Below are positions 1 through 10,888 of a DNA stretch of 48,716 nt, in pieces. Both the position numbers and the translations under genes were made by a program. This stretch comes from Dissophora ornata. Lineage: Eukaryota; Mortierellomycota; Mortierellomycetes; Mortierellales; Mortierellaceae. A model generated the notes under the pieces. The model did no database searches. It worked only from the letters and a program-made list of their open reading frames with translations, and had not been told where the DNA came from. Numbering within the stretch: the stretch's first letter is position 1; every line of letters begins with the position of its first letter. Where the stretch lies: positions 1 to 48,716 of the forward strand of contig MU616729.1 in assembly GCA_025201705.1 (NCBI GenBank). Direction: 5' to 3'.

Positions 1-33
1 AAAAAAAACTCCCCCCCTCTCCTCTCGAGCACA

Positions 34-2272
34 ATGGCCGCCATAGCGAACCCCGCCAGAACCTCAGAGATCCCTGTCCTCATCAGCGGTGCCGGACCCG
101 TAGGAACCCTAGCCGCAATCATGCTCACGCGTCTCGGCATTCCCTGCCGAATCATTGAGCGTGAGCTCACCGTCTCGCCCATGTCCAAGGCCCTCTCCAT
201 CCACGCCCGTACACTCGAGATCCTCGAGCAGACTGGCCTTATCGATCAGTTCCTGGCGAGAGGTCACCCCATCTCGCACTTCAACATCTACTTCAATGGG
301 GCTTTCTCCCTCTTCCCCGGTCTCATCAACAGCATCTCGCACTACAACTATGCGCTGTTTCTGGAGCAGATCAGGACCACCGCCATCCTCACAGAGGAGC
401 TTGAGAGACAGGGCCTTAAAGTTGACCGAGGATGGGAGCTCATGGACACCAAGGTAGTCGAGGAAGGCGGAAAGACTTGGGTTGAGACGACGATCAGGAG
501 AGCCCTGGACGGGAACAATACCAGGTCCACGGAGAGTAAGATCGTGGGCGAAGTCGAGCTGGATGCAGAGCAGGCGGACAAAGAGTACGAGACCGAGGTT
601 GTGAAGTCCGAGTACCTGATTGCAGCTGACGGCGGCAAATCGGTGGTTCGACACAAAGTACACATTCCCTTCGTGGGAAGAACGTTGGAGAACAATGTCA
701 TTCTATTTGATGGCAACATTGAGACAGACCTGGACGTCAGCAACATCACGTAAGTTTCCAGGATGCCATGTCTGTTATTATGGATGGGAAACTACTTTGC
801 TTTCACGTCAATTGAACGCCTTGAACATCCATTCCTGCTGCATACCTTTTTTGCCACAGAGTGATCAATGGCCGCAACAACCAGACCATGAACGTTTTCC
901 CGCTGAGTGATGGACAGGTCCGCATTATGGTCGATGGTAGTGATCTGGACCCCACACAGGAACTCACAAATGAGGCGTTTGAGAAGGTCGCCCAAGCAGC
1001 GGCAGCGCCAGCAAAGTTCCTTATCAAGAGCAGCTCCTGGTTGACGTTCTACAGAGTGAACGAGCGCCAGGCAGAGACCTACTCGTACAAGAACAGGATC
1101 TTCTTGGCCGGCGATGCCGCTCATGTGCATTCACCCGCTGGTGGACAAGGCATGAACCTGGGACTCCAAGGTTTGTGTGAATCAACGACCCCCCCCCCTG
1201 GAAAGGCATTTGTCTCTTTGACTAAGCGAGGAAAAAGGAAGTTGCTGACATTCAGTCACACATGACATTCATGTAGACGCGTACAACTTGACATGGAAGA
1301 TGGCATTGGTCCTGAACGGGCTTTCTGACGCGACACTGCTGGAGACGTACGAGGGCGAGCGTGCACCTGTCGCAAGCAACGTGATCAACATGTCGTCTGC
1401 GATGTTTGCGATGGGATTCTCCCGCCAGCTCATCCGCAGGATCCTTCGCAAGACCGTAACGACATTTGCATCCCTTTTGGTCCGATTCATCACCATTCCC
1501 TCCGGCACAGTGTCTATGGTAAGAGTTTGCGCGGGCTCGGACCCAAGCCTTGTTCTTCCTTTTCAAATTTTAACACCCATTCTCTCTCTGCCAGTTGACG
1601 ATCAGATACCACGAGAATCGGATCAACCAGCGCCACAAGACCCAGCCCGCGCCAGCAGACGAGTTCCAGGTCGGTCAGCGTGCTCACGACGGACCCCTTG
1701 TCCAAGTCCTCGCTGGCGGCCAGACAAGCAGCGACATCATCCGCCTTCACCAATTGATCCATGGCCCTGGCACCTTCCACATCCTTGTCTTCACCTCTGA
1801 CATGCTCAGCACCACCTCTTCTGCCTCGTCCAGGAAAACCGACCAGGGCGGAATCGCGCTTACGGACGAATCGCAGTTGAAGGGCGATATCGAGCGACAC
1901 CTTGGCGAATGGCGATCCAAGTGGGCCTATGGATCTGAGCGTTTCCAGCAACAGCAGAATCATACTCGGCCCATGTTCAATGTCCATGTCATCGGAGCCC
2001 TGCCAGAAACCCTGTCTAGCTCCAAGTTCGAGGACCCATCCAAGATCCATGCGGATTCGCTGGCGAGCAAGGAGGCAGGCGAGGGCAGGGTGTATTTTGA
2101 TGAGTCGAGTAAGCTGCACGAGAGGTACGGAGTGCCCGTCAAGGCTGGCTCGGGTGCTATTGTAGTCATCCGCCCAGATTCGCATGTGGGGTATAGGGTG
2201 CAGGGCGCAGGACATGCTGCATGGCAGGACGTGGACGAGTACTTGCGTTCTATCTTCAACACGCGTGTGTAG
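34..2272 (+). CDS. FAD-dependent aromatic-ring monooxygenase, phenol hydroxylase-like (tandem copy 1)
   Basis: Exons 34-749, 860-1170, 1277-1518 and 1595-2272 join in frame to 648 aa, close to fungal phenol 2-monooxygenases. Seen: dinucleotide motif GAGPVG at residues 19-24; the DG motif (AADGGKS) near 199; the GD motif FLAGDAAHVHSPAGGQG near 320-335, which binds the FAD ribityl chain; and a C-terminal thioredoxin-like region containing VIRPDSHVGYR, as in phenol hydroxylase and polyketide hydroxylases. From the family: NAD(P)H- and O2-dependent hydroxylation of a phenolic or aromatic ring in the cytosol. The substrate cannot be told. The start has a good context (cacaATGGcc) and follows a pyrimidine-rich leader; the promoter lies outside the window. 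It heads a co-directional array of three paralogs. Its second intron sits 21 nt from that of copy 2 and is absent from copy 3. Confidence 0.88.
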
Positions 2273-2318
2273 AGATGTGATGGGAGGGGTTGAACCGATT
2301 ACTGATTTGTCAAATTGT

Positions 2319-2324
2319 AATAAA
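2319..2324 (+). terminator. Poly(A) signal of monooxygenase 1
   Basis: AATAAA stands 47 nt after the stop codon of the first monooxygenase. Confidence 0.6.
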
Positions 2325-2576
2325 CATACGAGGTACTAATAATGGCAGAGGTCGCACGTACTCCATGGTGTCTGTGGAGGTTCTAGACGTCTAGGCAAAG
2401 CACGGCATCGATATTGCAAGCTTTCGACGACAGTATGCATGTTCCGATGATCCAGATCGAAAATCGTGTGCACTGATCAAATGCGCAATGCGCATTGACA
2501 TAATTTAAGGATCGCAGCGCATGAAATGCAAAATAAGCTAATGATTGTTAAGATTTCTGCGTTGTGCCAAGACGCG

Positions 2577-2804
2577 ATCTCAAAGTCGACGGACGGGCAA
2601 AAAGCTGGACGTCAGAAAGAGGTCATACACGGACCCGTGCTCCACACATCCATCCTAGACACGACGCATTACCGCATCTGATGCTCGTGGATGCAACGGT
2701 CCCAGTAATCTCAAGAGTCGACGGGTAAATGAAACCCCGAGAGTGGACGTCCGAAGTGAGTTGGAAAGGGGCCTCCCTCCCCTTCGTGCGTGCTCTACAC
2801 ATCC
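2577..2804 (+). repeat. Diverged direct repeat in the promoter of monooxygenase 2
   Basis: Two related blocks, about 2577-2653 and 2708-2804, share ordered words: ATCTCAA..GTCGACGG, then TGGACGTC(A/C)GAA, then GTGCT(C/A)..ACACATCCA. The spacing between words differs, and the second copy has a CT-rich insertion. The repeat lies within the 780-nt gap between monooxygenases 1 and 2 and upstream of a TATA-like box, so a duplicated regulatory module is possible. No coding signal is seen in this gap. Confidence 0.5.
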
Positions 2805-2903
2805 AGCCCCCCATTGCTGTCCAAATCGGACATGTGCAACATCGGTGATCCGGCGCCAATTAGCGACGTGTGGTGTTGGTCCGCGTGCACACATTAAATC
2901 TCG

Positions 2904-2911
2904 CATAAATA
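2904..2911 (+). promoter_or_regulatory. TATA-like box of monooxygenase 2
   Basis: CATAAATA lies 142 nt upstream of the ATG at 3053 and is followed by a CT-rich leader, the usual arrangement before a fungal start. Confidence 0.4.
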
Positions 2912-3052
2912 CCCTTTCCCCACACCATTCCCCTTTCGTCCTGCAAGCAACTCTTCTTTTCCCACATCAAGATTAAAGCATCAAACACCAATACACTCAC
3001 CTCACAAGTCAAGCCGGTTGCATATTTTTGAGCCACCAAGCTGTTTCCCATC

Positions 3053-5528
3053 ATGTCCCCATCTTCCTCTCCTACCTACGTCGATATCCCAGTCCTCATC
3101 TCCGGCGCCGGCCCCACCGGTCTCTATGCCGCGGTTCTCCTCACGCAGCTCAACATCCCCTGCCGTCTTATTGAACGCCATCTCGATGTCTCGCCCCTCT
3201 CCAAGGCCCTCGTCATTCACTCCCGCACAATGGAAATCTTTGCCCTCAGCGGCATCATCGACAAGTTCCTCGAGAGAAGCGAGGCTGTCTCAGATTTCCA
3301 TGCCTACATTGGGTCCAAACATGTCGCGGTGCTGCCAGCACTCGCCAACAAGGAATCGCATTACACTTTCGGGCTGTTTCTGGAACAGAAGCGAACTGTG
3401 GATATCCTGGCAGAGGACTTGGAGGCCATGGGGGGGAAGGTGGATCGCGGATGGGAACTTGTAGATACCAAGGTCGTGGAGGAGGAGGCGAGTGGCAAAT
3501 CCTGGGTGGAAACGACGATTCGACGGGCAATTGTCGGGACCAACATTCGAGAGACCGAGAGTCATGTGCTGGGTGTGGTGGAAGAGGATCCGGAGGAGCA
3601 GGACAAAAAGTATGAAACGCAGGTCGTCAAATCCGAGTACATGATCGCCACGGACGGAGGCAAGTCTGCAGTGCGCCATAAGCTGAATATTGGGTTCCCT
3701 GGACGGACGTTGGACAACAATATAATCATCTTTGACGGCCATGTCGAATCGGATATCCAGTTCAATAACATCACGTAAGTCAAAGTGTGATGGGAAGCAT
3801 CTGGCGGGAGTATGCAGTAACAGGGGTGTTCTAGACCTGCGCGCGCATGCTTGAATGTCTCGGGTGATGCAGGTCATCCGCAATGTATTTGTTGTAGTCA
3901 GAGCGTAGACACCCGCTGATCACTGTGTCATAATGCTACATGTCTAGGGCTATCAACGGCGTCAACGACCGCGTCATGGCTGTATTCCCGCTGCACGATG
4001 GCCAGGTCCGAATCATAGTCGACAACGGCCACCTCACGCCCGAGGAACACGAGGCGCTCAAGTCCGAGGACCTGACCGTGGAGCAGTTTGAGCAGCTCGC
4101 GGCTGCCTGCATTGCACCAGCAAAATTCAAGTGTATCGACTGCAGCTGGCTGACATACTACAGGGTCAATGAAAGACAAGCAGAGAACTATGCATACAAG
4201 AACAGGATCTTTCTGGCTGGGGATGCGTGTCACGTTCACTCTCCAGCCGGAGGACAGGGTACGCTAAGGCTCATTGTTTTTTTTTTTTTTTTGGCATGGC
4301 TCATGACAAAACAGTTGGCGGACAGAGACACTAACACCTCTCACCGTGATAGGAATGAATTTGGGACTGCAAGACTCATTCAATTTGACGTGGAAGTTGG
4401 CTCTCGTTCTTCATGGCATTGCACCAAAGACCATCTTGGAAACCTACGAAGCCGAGCGTAAAGTAAGGATTAACAAATCTGACTCTTCTGGCTCTGTGTC
4501 GTGTGCATTGAAGCTGATGTCTTGACTACATGTGTGTGTGTTTTTAGCCTGTGGCAGATGGTATCATCAAGCTTACAGCCAAGTTTCTCGAGAGGGGCAT
4601 GGCCCAGGATTTTATCGGACGGACGCTTAGGAAGATCGCCTTCACCATCGCCCCTTATATTCTCCCTTACATCGCCCCCGACGATAACCCGATCACCATG
4701 GTAAAGAGCGAGTGAAAGAGCTAGGCTTCACTATCAATTGGCGAGAATCAAGGAGAAACCACGATCTAATTGCATCATCGGAAATCTTGTAAAAAAAAAA
4801 TGTAGCTCGCAATCAGGTACCACGAGAACGCGATCAACCAGCGTTCTAAATCCCAGGCGTCAATCGACGAGGTTTACCAGGTCGGCCAGCGCGCCCGCGA
4901 CGGCGAGCTTCATGTGGTCCAAAAGCAGGGATCGGAGCAGGCGTCAGTCGATTTTTCCGTCCGTCTCCACGAGCTGTTGGTCGGACCCGGAATCTTTCAT
5001 GTCCTGGTCTTTGCTTCAGATATGCTGTTATCCTCCACAAAAACGCAGACGATCAAGGGCGTTGAGACCACAAACTCGGACACGCTGGCCAAGGAGATCG
5101 AGACCCATTTGACGGCCTGGAGGTCAAAGTGGGCGTACAAAAAGGAAGGATCGACAACTTTATCTCTACCACCTCTGAAGAATGCATCCTTGGATGCTAT
5201 TCCGCACCCACCCAAGCCTGACATATTGTTCATGGTGCATGTGCTTGCATCCGACCTGGCTGTCCCCCCAGCCCAGAGTAGCGAGGATGGCCCATCATCT
5301 GTGGAATCGAGCACCGATGTTTTGGCGGAGAACAAGGCTGGCGAGGGCAAGATTTACTTGGATCATTTAGGGCTTGTGCACCAGAAGTATGGCGTGCTTG
5401 CGAAGCATGGGCCAGGAGCCATTGTAGTTGTTCGACCGGATTCTCATATGGGATACCGTGTCCTGGGGGCTGGCAAGACTGCCTGGGATGAGATTGATGT
5501 GTACTTTGAATCGATTCTTGTCAAGTGA
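3053..5528 (+). CDS. FAD-dependent aromatic-ring monooxygenase, phenol hydroxylase-like (tandem copy 2)
   Basis: Five exons (3053-3774, 3948-4258, 4353-4462, 4548-4700, 4806-5528) give 672 aa in frame. Seen: GAGPTG at residues 18-23, ATDGGKS (DG motif), FLAGDACHVHSPAGGQG (GD motif), and a C-terminal thioredoxin-like region ending in VVRPDSHMGYR. Same family and inferred reaction as copy 1, with substrate unknown. It carries one more intron than copy 1, after YEAERK, and its middle intron falls inside the GGQ|GMN motif rather than after GLQ. Between the central and C-terminal domains it has an insertion (charged EEHEALKSEDL region) missing from copy 1. It probably has its own promoter, because the gap upstream is 780 nt and copy 1 has its own poly(A) signal. 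Confidence 0.88.
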
Positions 5529-5578
5529 GAGGAAGACAGAGACAGAGAGAGAGTAAATAGCAGGGTAGTATGAAAGAT

Positions 5579-5584
5579 AATAAA
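5579..5584 (+). terminator. Poly(A) signal of monooxygenase 2
   Basis: AATAAA occurs 51 nt after the stop codon of the second monooxygenase. Confidence 0.6.
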
Positions 5585-6617
5585 ATACGCTGACTCGCTC
5601 TCCTCAAGTGGTGATAATGAACAATGGTGGACGGGCCTGCGAGACTGTGATTGGATCGCGTGAACAAAAAGTGATGCCAAGCTTCCTTCGCAGAGTTGAA
5701 AAACATTAGATATCGCCACGTTGAGATGTAGTCTTCAGGTTCTGTTATCACTTGCTAGTACAGGGTCATTCTTCCAGGTCGTGCCGTTGTGCTGCTGTTT
5801 GCTGCGCTTGCTTATTCATTTTTCCATTCTTTACAATACGAGCTAAGAACAGGGATATTTCTTGGCCTATTTTTTTTTAATTTAGCTTGGCGTCGCTGGT
5901 TTGCAGGCTGTAGTTTGGAGGGGGAAACCAGCGAGTGAGTAAAACATGGCGACAGATGGCATCAGTCTCGTGAAAACCTGCAGGAAAAGGAAAAAAAATA
6001 GGCGTCGCAATCCTGAGGCATATTTTTTTCTTTTTCCTTTTACTGCCTGTGGCAGTGGCGTGCATACCTGGATCAGATAAGGAGTTATTATCAACTCCAT
6101 GCAACACATCCTCTGCACCATGTTGTGCTATTTGCCTTTGCAGAGAAAGTCTGTGCTCCTTCTCCATCGGCATTTCTATAATCCCGGAACGGCCCACAGG
6201 CCGCGCTATTTTGCGCTAGAGCAAGGAGGGGAGAGGGCGAAAATAGAGGCACTGCACAACTGCTGCGCGAGCGAACAGTTTCAAAAAGGGAAAATTTAAG
6301 CACTTGCAATTGAACACCGCAAAAACACCGCTGGGAGGATAGCCGTGCGCTACGCTTTGTTTGATTACGCACTTTATTGTCGACAAAGTTCATGATTGAC
6401 AATTCTTCCAGGCGCGTAAACAACAGCGATACGAGGAGAGCATGGGGATGAAGAAGCATGAGAAAATGACGCTCGATCCTATCCATGCTCAGCAGTGCGC
6501 AGAAATGACGCCGCCCGTTCTGTGCAGTTCGTCTGTGCAGCTCGGCTGTTCCTCGCAATTATGCGACACCAGGGAATGCTGCCTCGAACGGCCATCCGTG
6601 CCACTGCGAGGAAGAGC
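5585..6617. other. Intergenic, no gene seen
   Basis: About 1 kb with short T and A runs and no open frame that resembles a protein or starts and splices convincingly. It most likely holds the 3' flank of monooxygenase 2 and the upstream promoter of monooxygenase 3. No tRNA-like B box was found. Confidence 0.5.
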
Positions 6618-6638
6618 GGGGGGGGGGGGAAGTATAAA
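6618..6638 (+). promoter_or_regulatory. G12 run and TATA box of monooxygenase 3
   Basis: Twelve consecutive G residues (6618-6629) directly precede TATAAA (6633-6638). This is 231 nt before the ATG at 6869, and the leader between them is CT- and A-rich. The box is the best TATA match in the array. The G-run could be regulatory or simply a slippage-prone homopolymer. Confidence 0.5.
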
Positions 6639-6868
6639 AGGCTGCCATAGCCTTTCCTACTTTTGCATACTCAAACAACCCAAGTAATTCAATCACTCAC
6701 CGCCTTGCCTTTAAAGAAAAAAAAGCAAAGATCTCCATCACCCACCCTAGAACTCCCCTTATCCTTACGCATCGTGTCGCACCTAGTCCCATTTACTCTC
6801 ACTGGCACCAACTTCACAATTTTTTTTTGACCAAGACCGCTTCTTAAACGAAAATTCGACAAAGCACC

Positions 6869-9047
6869 ATGGCCACTGCCACTGCCACTGCTGGCTCCTC
6901 CAGCTCCTCCACTAAATCCTCATCCTCCTCTTCGCGCTCAAGCATCTCCACCGTACCCGTCCTCATCGCTGGTGGGGGTCCCGTAGGACTCTTCGAGGCC
7001 TACCTCCTCACTAAGCTCGGCATCCCCGTCCGCGTCATCGAGCGCGAGATGTCAATCTCCCCTCTTTCAAAGGCCCTCGGCATCCAAGCACGCTCACTCG
7101 AAATCTTTCAAATGGCTGGAATCGTGGACAAGTTTCTGGAACGGGGCCGCCCCTTGACAGATTTTAATATCTACATTGGAACTAAGAAGGTTGCCATTCT
7201 CCCGGTTCTTGGTGGACAGAACACCCACTACAGCTTTGGGTTGTTTTTGGAACAAGCCAAGACTTCAGAGATCTTGGTCGAGGAGCTGGAGAAGATGGGC
7301 GTGAAGGTCGATCATGGATGGGAACTCCTAGACACCAAGGTTGTCGAGGGCGATGCACAGGAGGGCGCAGAACCGCAGAAGACAAACAAGACATACGTCG
7401 AGACGACCATTCGAAGAGCACTCTCAGGCGACAACACTGCAGCAGATGAAAAGAAGGTGATTGGGGATGTGAACCCCTTTGCGGAGCAGGACGACAAGGA
7501 GTACGAATACCAGGTTGTCCGGTCCGAGTACCTGGTGGCGGCAGACGGTGGACGATCGACAGTGCGACACAAGCTCAACATTGAGTTCCCAGGAAGAACG
7601 CTGGATCATAAGACCATGATGTGGGACGGAACGTGTGAATGCGATGTGGAGTTTCAAGGCGTCACGTTAGTATATAGAACAAGGCCTATGGTCGCTTTTT
7701 GTTACTCTCAACTCTGTTTAACACCTCTGACATTCATCGTAGATTTATCCACGGTGTCAACAACAAGACCATGATGGCGTTCCCGCTTGCCAACGGCAAT
7801 ATCCGTGTCTCTGTCGAGGCCGGAGACATGGAACCGGGGGAGGACCTGTCCAAGACTCTGGAAGGTCTTTCTGTCGAGAAATTCGAGGAGCTCGCCTCAG
7901 CCATCGTCGCACCCAACAAATTTAAAGTCAAGGAGACAGGATGGTTAACCATTTTCAAGATCAACGAACGTCGTGCTGAGCATTTCGTGCACCAGAATAG
8001 GATCTTTTTGGCAGGGGATGCGGCGCATGTGCATTCGCCCGCCGGTGGACAGGGCATGAATACTGGACTACAGGATGCACATAATCTGGCATGGAAATTG
8101 GCGTTCGTCATTAACGGCGTCGCACCAGAATCGCTATTGGAGACGTATGAAGAGCGCGAGCCCATGGCAGATAGGGCGATTGCACTTTCGTCCAAACTTT
8201 TGCAGAACAACAGGAGAACAGGATATGTGTTCCAGATGTTGAGGAGAGTTTTTTATGCGGTGGCACCGTTGGTTATTGCCGTCGGGAGGACGTTTTCGTA
8301 TGCGCCTGAAGTCAGCATGGTAAGCGTGTGCACTTTTTTGCATCTGCTTTGCGAGACCTATGTATGGCCCTGTTTATTCATTTGCAGCTCCTCCTTTCCT
8401 TTTAGCTGAATGTCCGGTATCAGGAGAATGCGCTAAACAAAGCGCACGCTACGCAACCTGTCCCTTATACAGAGTTCCAGGTCGGTGCACGCGCTCAGGA
8501 TGGTCTCCTCCGTCCTCTCAAGTCTACGACCGACATGCCAGAGGAAACAGCGCAACTTCGGGTTCATGAGCTGACAGCCGGAATTGGTCGTTTCCAAGTT
8601 TTGGTCTTCACGTCTGATATGCTGGCATCTGTGAGAGGCACCGCCGTCGCGATTCAGGGAATCAACACGACAAACGCTAAGGAACTCGAATACAACATTG
8701 AGAGCTACATGTCCCGCTGGCGAACAAAGTGGTCGTACGGCTCCAATATGCAGGATGGTCACCATGACAAGGACTTGTTCAAAATTCACATCATTGCCGG
8801 GTCGGTGACTGCCAGTGAAAATAGCAAGAGTCTCGATGCATTAGCGAGTAAGAGTGTTGGGGATGGCAGGGTTTATATGGACAATACGAAGGAAGTGCAC
8901 CAAAGGTATGGGCTTGGTTGGAGCAGCGGCGCTGGAGGTATTGTCGTCATCCGGCCGGACTCGCACATTGGATTCCGCGTAAACGGCGCAGGAGAGCAGG
9001 CATGGGAGGATGTACACGAATACTTCTCTTCTATCTTGGCTCTGTAA
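6869..9047 (+). CDS. FAD-dependent aromatic-ring monooxygenase, phenol hydroxylase-like (tandem copy 3)
   Basis: Three exons (6869-7665, 7743-8319, 8406-9047) give 671 aa. Seen: a Ser/Thr-rich leader of about 27 residues, absent from the other copies; GGGPVG at residues 35-40; AADGGRS (DG motif); FLAGDAAHVHSPAGGQG (GD motif); and a C-terminal thioredoxin-like region with VIRPDSHIGFR. The first intron (after GVT, phase 2) and last intron (after a SM pair, phase 0) match those of copies 1 and 2; the middle introns are missing. Family role as for copy 1: flavin-dependent hydroxylation of an unknown aromatic substrate. The Ser/Thr leader does not look like a secretory or mitochondrial signal, so a cytosolic enzyme is likely. 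Its first donor is GTTAGT. Confidence 0.88.
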
Positions 9048-9118
9048 ATATAGCGAGATACGCCATGGACACGAGGGATGAACACATATATAGACCATAG
9101 GCACATTAATGGACATGC

Positions 9119-9124
9119 AATAAA
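9119..9124 (+). terminator. Poly(A) signal of monooxygenase 3
   Basis: AATAAA lies 72 nt after the stop codon of the third monooxygenase. Confidence 0.55.
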
Positions 9125-9396
9125 ACGAATTCGAACACGTCCTGCGGGATAACCTAACAGCTGACCAAGTCGACTGGCAATGTGAGCATTGCTGATCATC
9201 GGTGGTCCTCTTCCCAGGCCGACCGGTTCTTTTGTCGATTCAAACCATCCGGCAATCCATGTCAGGACGCTGCGCTAGTTCGAACTTGCCAAATTCGACT
9301 TATTAATGGAGTTAGTCTGCTACGCCTCCGTACACCCCCCCCTGCGCTGTCGTCAACGGCGATGACAATCGCGTGGGCGTGGTCGACCGCAATGAA

Positions 9397-9404
9397 TATA
9401 AATA
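9397..9404 (+). promoter_or_regulatory. TATA box of the small orphan gene
   Basis: TATAAATA stands 92 nt before the ATG at 9496, the expected range. The 448-nt gap between monooxygenase 3 and this gene holds nothing else recognisable. Confidence 0.5.
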
Positions 9405-9495
9405 CCGCACCAGCATCACTTTCGTGCCACACCAGTCCTTTTTCATACTTGAACAACATAAGCCATCCTAGATATCGCATCCTCTACGCTTCACA

Positions 9496-9963
9496 ATGGT
9501 TACCAAAAGTCACCATTTGACAATCGACACACAGTGCCTCTTCACCACATCCGGTACTGCGGGCCTCGCGTCAAAGACACGATCCGATCCTGACAGAAGC
9601 TCTCCTGCTAGCCACCGCCAAGAGCAGCCACTTGAAAAGTCACATAAATCCTCGCAACACCCTCCTCGCAGCAGATCCCCATCGCCTTATAGAGCCAGTA
9701 CCCATGGTCGCAGTCAAAGTCGTGACGAAGGACACAATTCCCAAAAGTTGAGCCAGCAGCAACCATACTACAAAGTTTCCCCAAACGCTTTAACCCAAAA
9801 GCTCGCAGTCCTCGAGTCGGCCCAACAAGAAGCGAGTGAGATTGTAAGAGTGCAACATCTCAAGAAGCTGAACCCTGAGTTACTGAAAGATATACAGATG
9901 CTGGAGCAACACCATGGTCGTGCTAACCTGCGGCACAGCCGATACGACTACGACGCGATATGA
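9496..9963 (+). CDS. Small SR/Q-rich protein of unknown function
   Basis: An uninterrupted 155-codon frame with a TATA box 92 nt upstream and AATAAA 125 nt downstream, so a real single-exon gene is likely. I do not recognise the protein. Residues about 30-85 are disordered and rich in Ser, Arg, His and Gln, with RS/SP repeats resembling phosphorylated SR-type tracts. The last 60 residues look helical and charged, with a Leu/Gln/Glu pattern that could form a short coiled coil. There is no signal peptide or membrane segment. It follows the monooxygenase array but shares nothing with it. The ATG has an acceptable context (cacaATGG). A lineage-specific gene is the simplest reading. Confidence 0.6.
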   Translation: MVTKSHHLTIDTQCLFTTSGTAGLASKTRSDPDRSSPASHRQEQPLEKSHKSSQHPPRSRSPSPYRASTHGRSQSRDEGHNSQKLSQQQPYYKVSPNALTQKLAVLESAQQEASEIVRVQHLKKLNPELLKDIQMLEQHHGRANLRHSRYDYDAI

Positions 9964-10087
9964 AAGAGGTCAATGCTCACCATGGACGCGTTGAAACGTC
10001 GTATAACTACAAGTAACCTTTGTCTTATTTTTCTTCATTTATTCCTTTGTTACATTGGAGAGAAAAGTGCAGACTGATAGAGACAAT

Positions 10088-10093
10088 AATAAA
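10088..10093 (+). terminator. Poly(A) signal of the small orphan gene
   Basis: AATAAA lies 125 nt after the stop codon at 9963. The convergent NHP6-like gene ends at 10328 and its nearest minus-strand AATAAA is at 10043-10038, so the two transcripts may overlap at their 3' ends. Confidence 0.5.
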
Positions 10094-10327
10094 GCAAACG
10101 AATCGAAAAGCCGATTGTAAACCGGTGCGATCAACAACAATCACTTTGAAAGGTAGTCGCAACGGAATGTGTGGCTGGTTATGAGTACACTATAAAAGCG
10201 ATGACGATGTAGAAGAGCCAGAAAAAGAGAGGGCGAGAAAGAGAGATGGCGGGATTGGGAATAGGACAGAGTCGATGGAGGTTATATCGGCGATAAGGTG
10301 CGTGGTGCTCCCTGACCAAATGTTCGT

Positions 10328-10888
10328 TTAGTCCGACTCCTCATCCTCATCGTCTTCGTCTTCCTGGGCCTTCTTGGCCTCGTAGGCAGCCTTGTCGACA
10401 TTATACTTGGCCTTGGCCTTCTCGTGCTTTGCGATGTAAGGCTAATAAAAGAAAATGAGAAAAGTCAGCAGGAGATAAATCGCGAGGTTGTTCCTGGATG
10501 AGTTCTACCGAAGCTTGAAGATTTCACTTACAGCCTTCTGGTCATCAGAGTATGCCCTCCACTGCTCTCCGAGGAGACGTCCAAGTTCACCTGGAAGATA
10601 AGAAGGAGTATAAAAAAAAGCGTTAGATACCATAAGGGTCAGTTTTTGCCAAGGGGAAAAAAAAAATCGCGAAAAAAATGGGATTCCACGCGCGTGTTGC
10701 TTACCGAAGGATGAATCGGGGTTCTGGGCCTTCACCTTCTCGCGCCACTCCTCGCAGAAGAGGAGGTAGGCGGACATGGGGTTCTTGGGGGCGTTAGGGT
10801 CCTTGGTGGCCTTTCTCTTTCTCTTCTTAACCTCCTCGGTCTTGCCCCGCTTGGAGACCTTGGTGTCTTTCTTTGCAACCTTGGGCAT
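10328..10888 (-). CDS. NHP6: NHP6-like single HMG-box non-histone chromatin protein
   Basis: Exons (complement) 10705-10888, 10532-10590 and 10328-10441 splice to 118 aa. Seen: a Lys/Arg-rich N-terminus (residues 1-32, KKRKRK), one HMG box (about 34-102) opening with PNAPKNPMSAYLLF and holding the conserved W49, W72 and Y93 region, and an acidic tail (108-118, EDEDDEDEESD). From the family: minor-groove binding and bending of DNA, nucleosome destabilisation, and work with FACT in the nucleus. Yeast Nhp6 lacks such an acidic tail, whereas metazoan HMGB proteins have one, so this form is intermediate. All donors are GTAAG-type. Upstream is a 2.9 kb non-coding gap shared with the divergent MFS gene. 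Confidence 0.9.

Noticed and set aside
109..663. Antisense open frame of 184 codons within monooxygenase 1
   Set aside because: It is a shadow of the plus-strand gene, whose frame shows all the family motifs.
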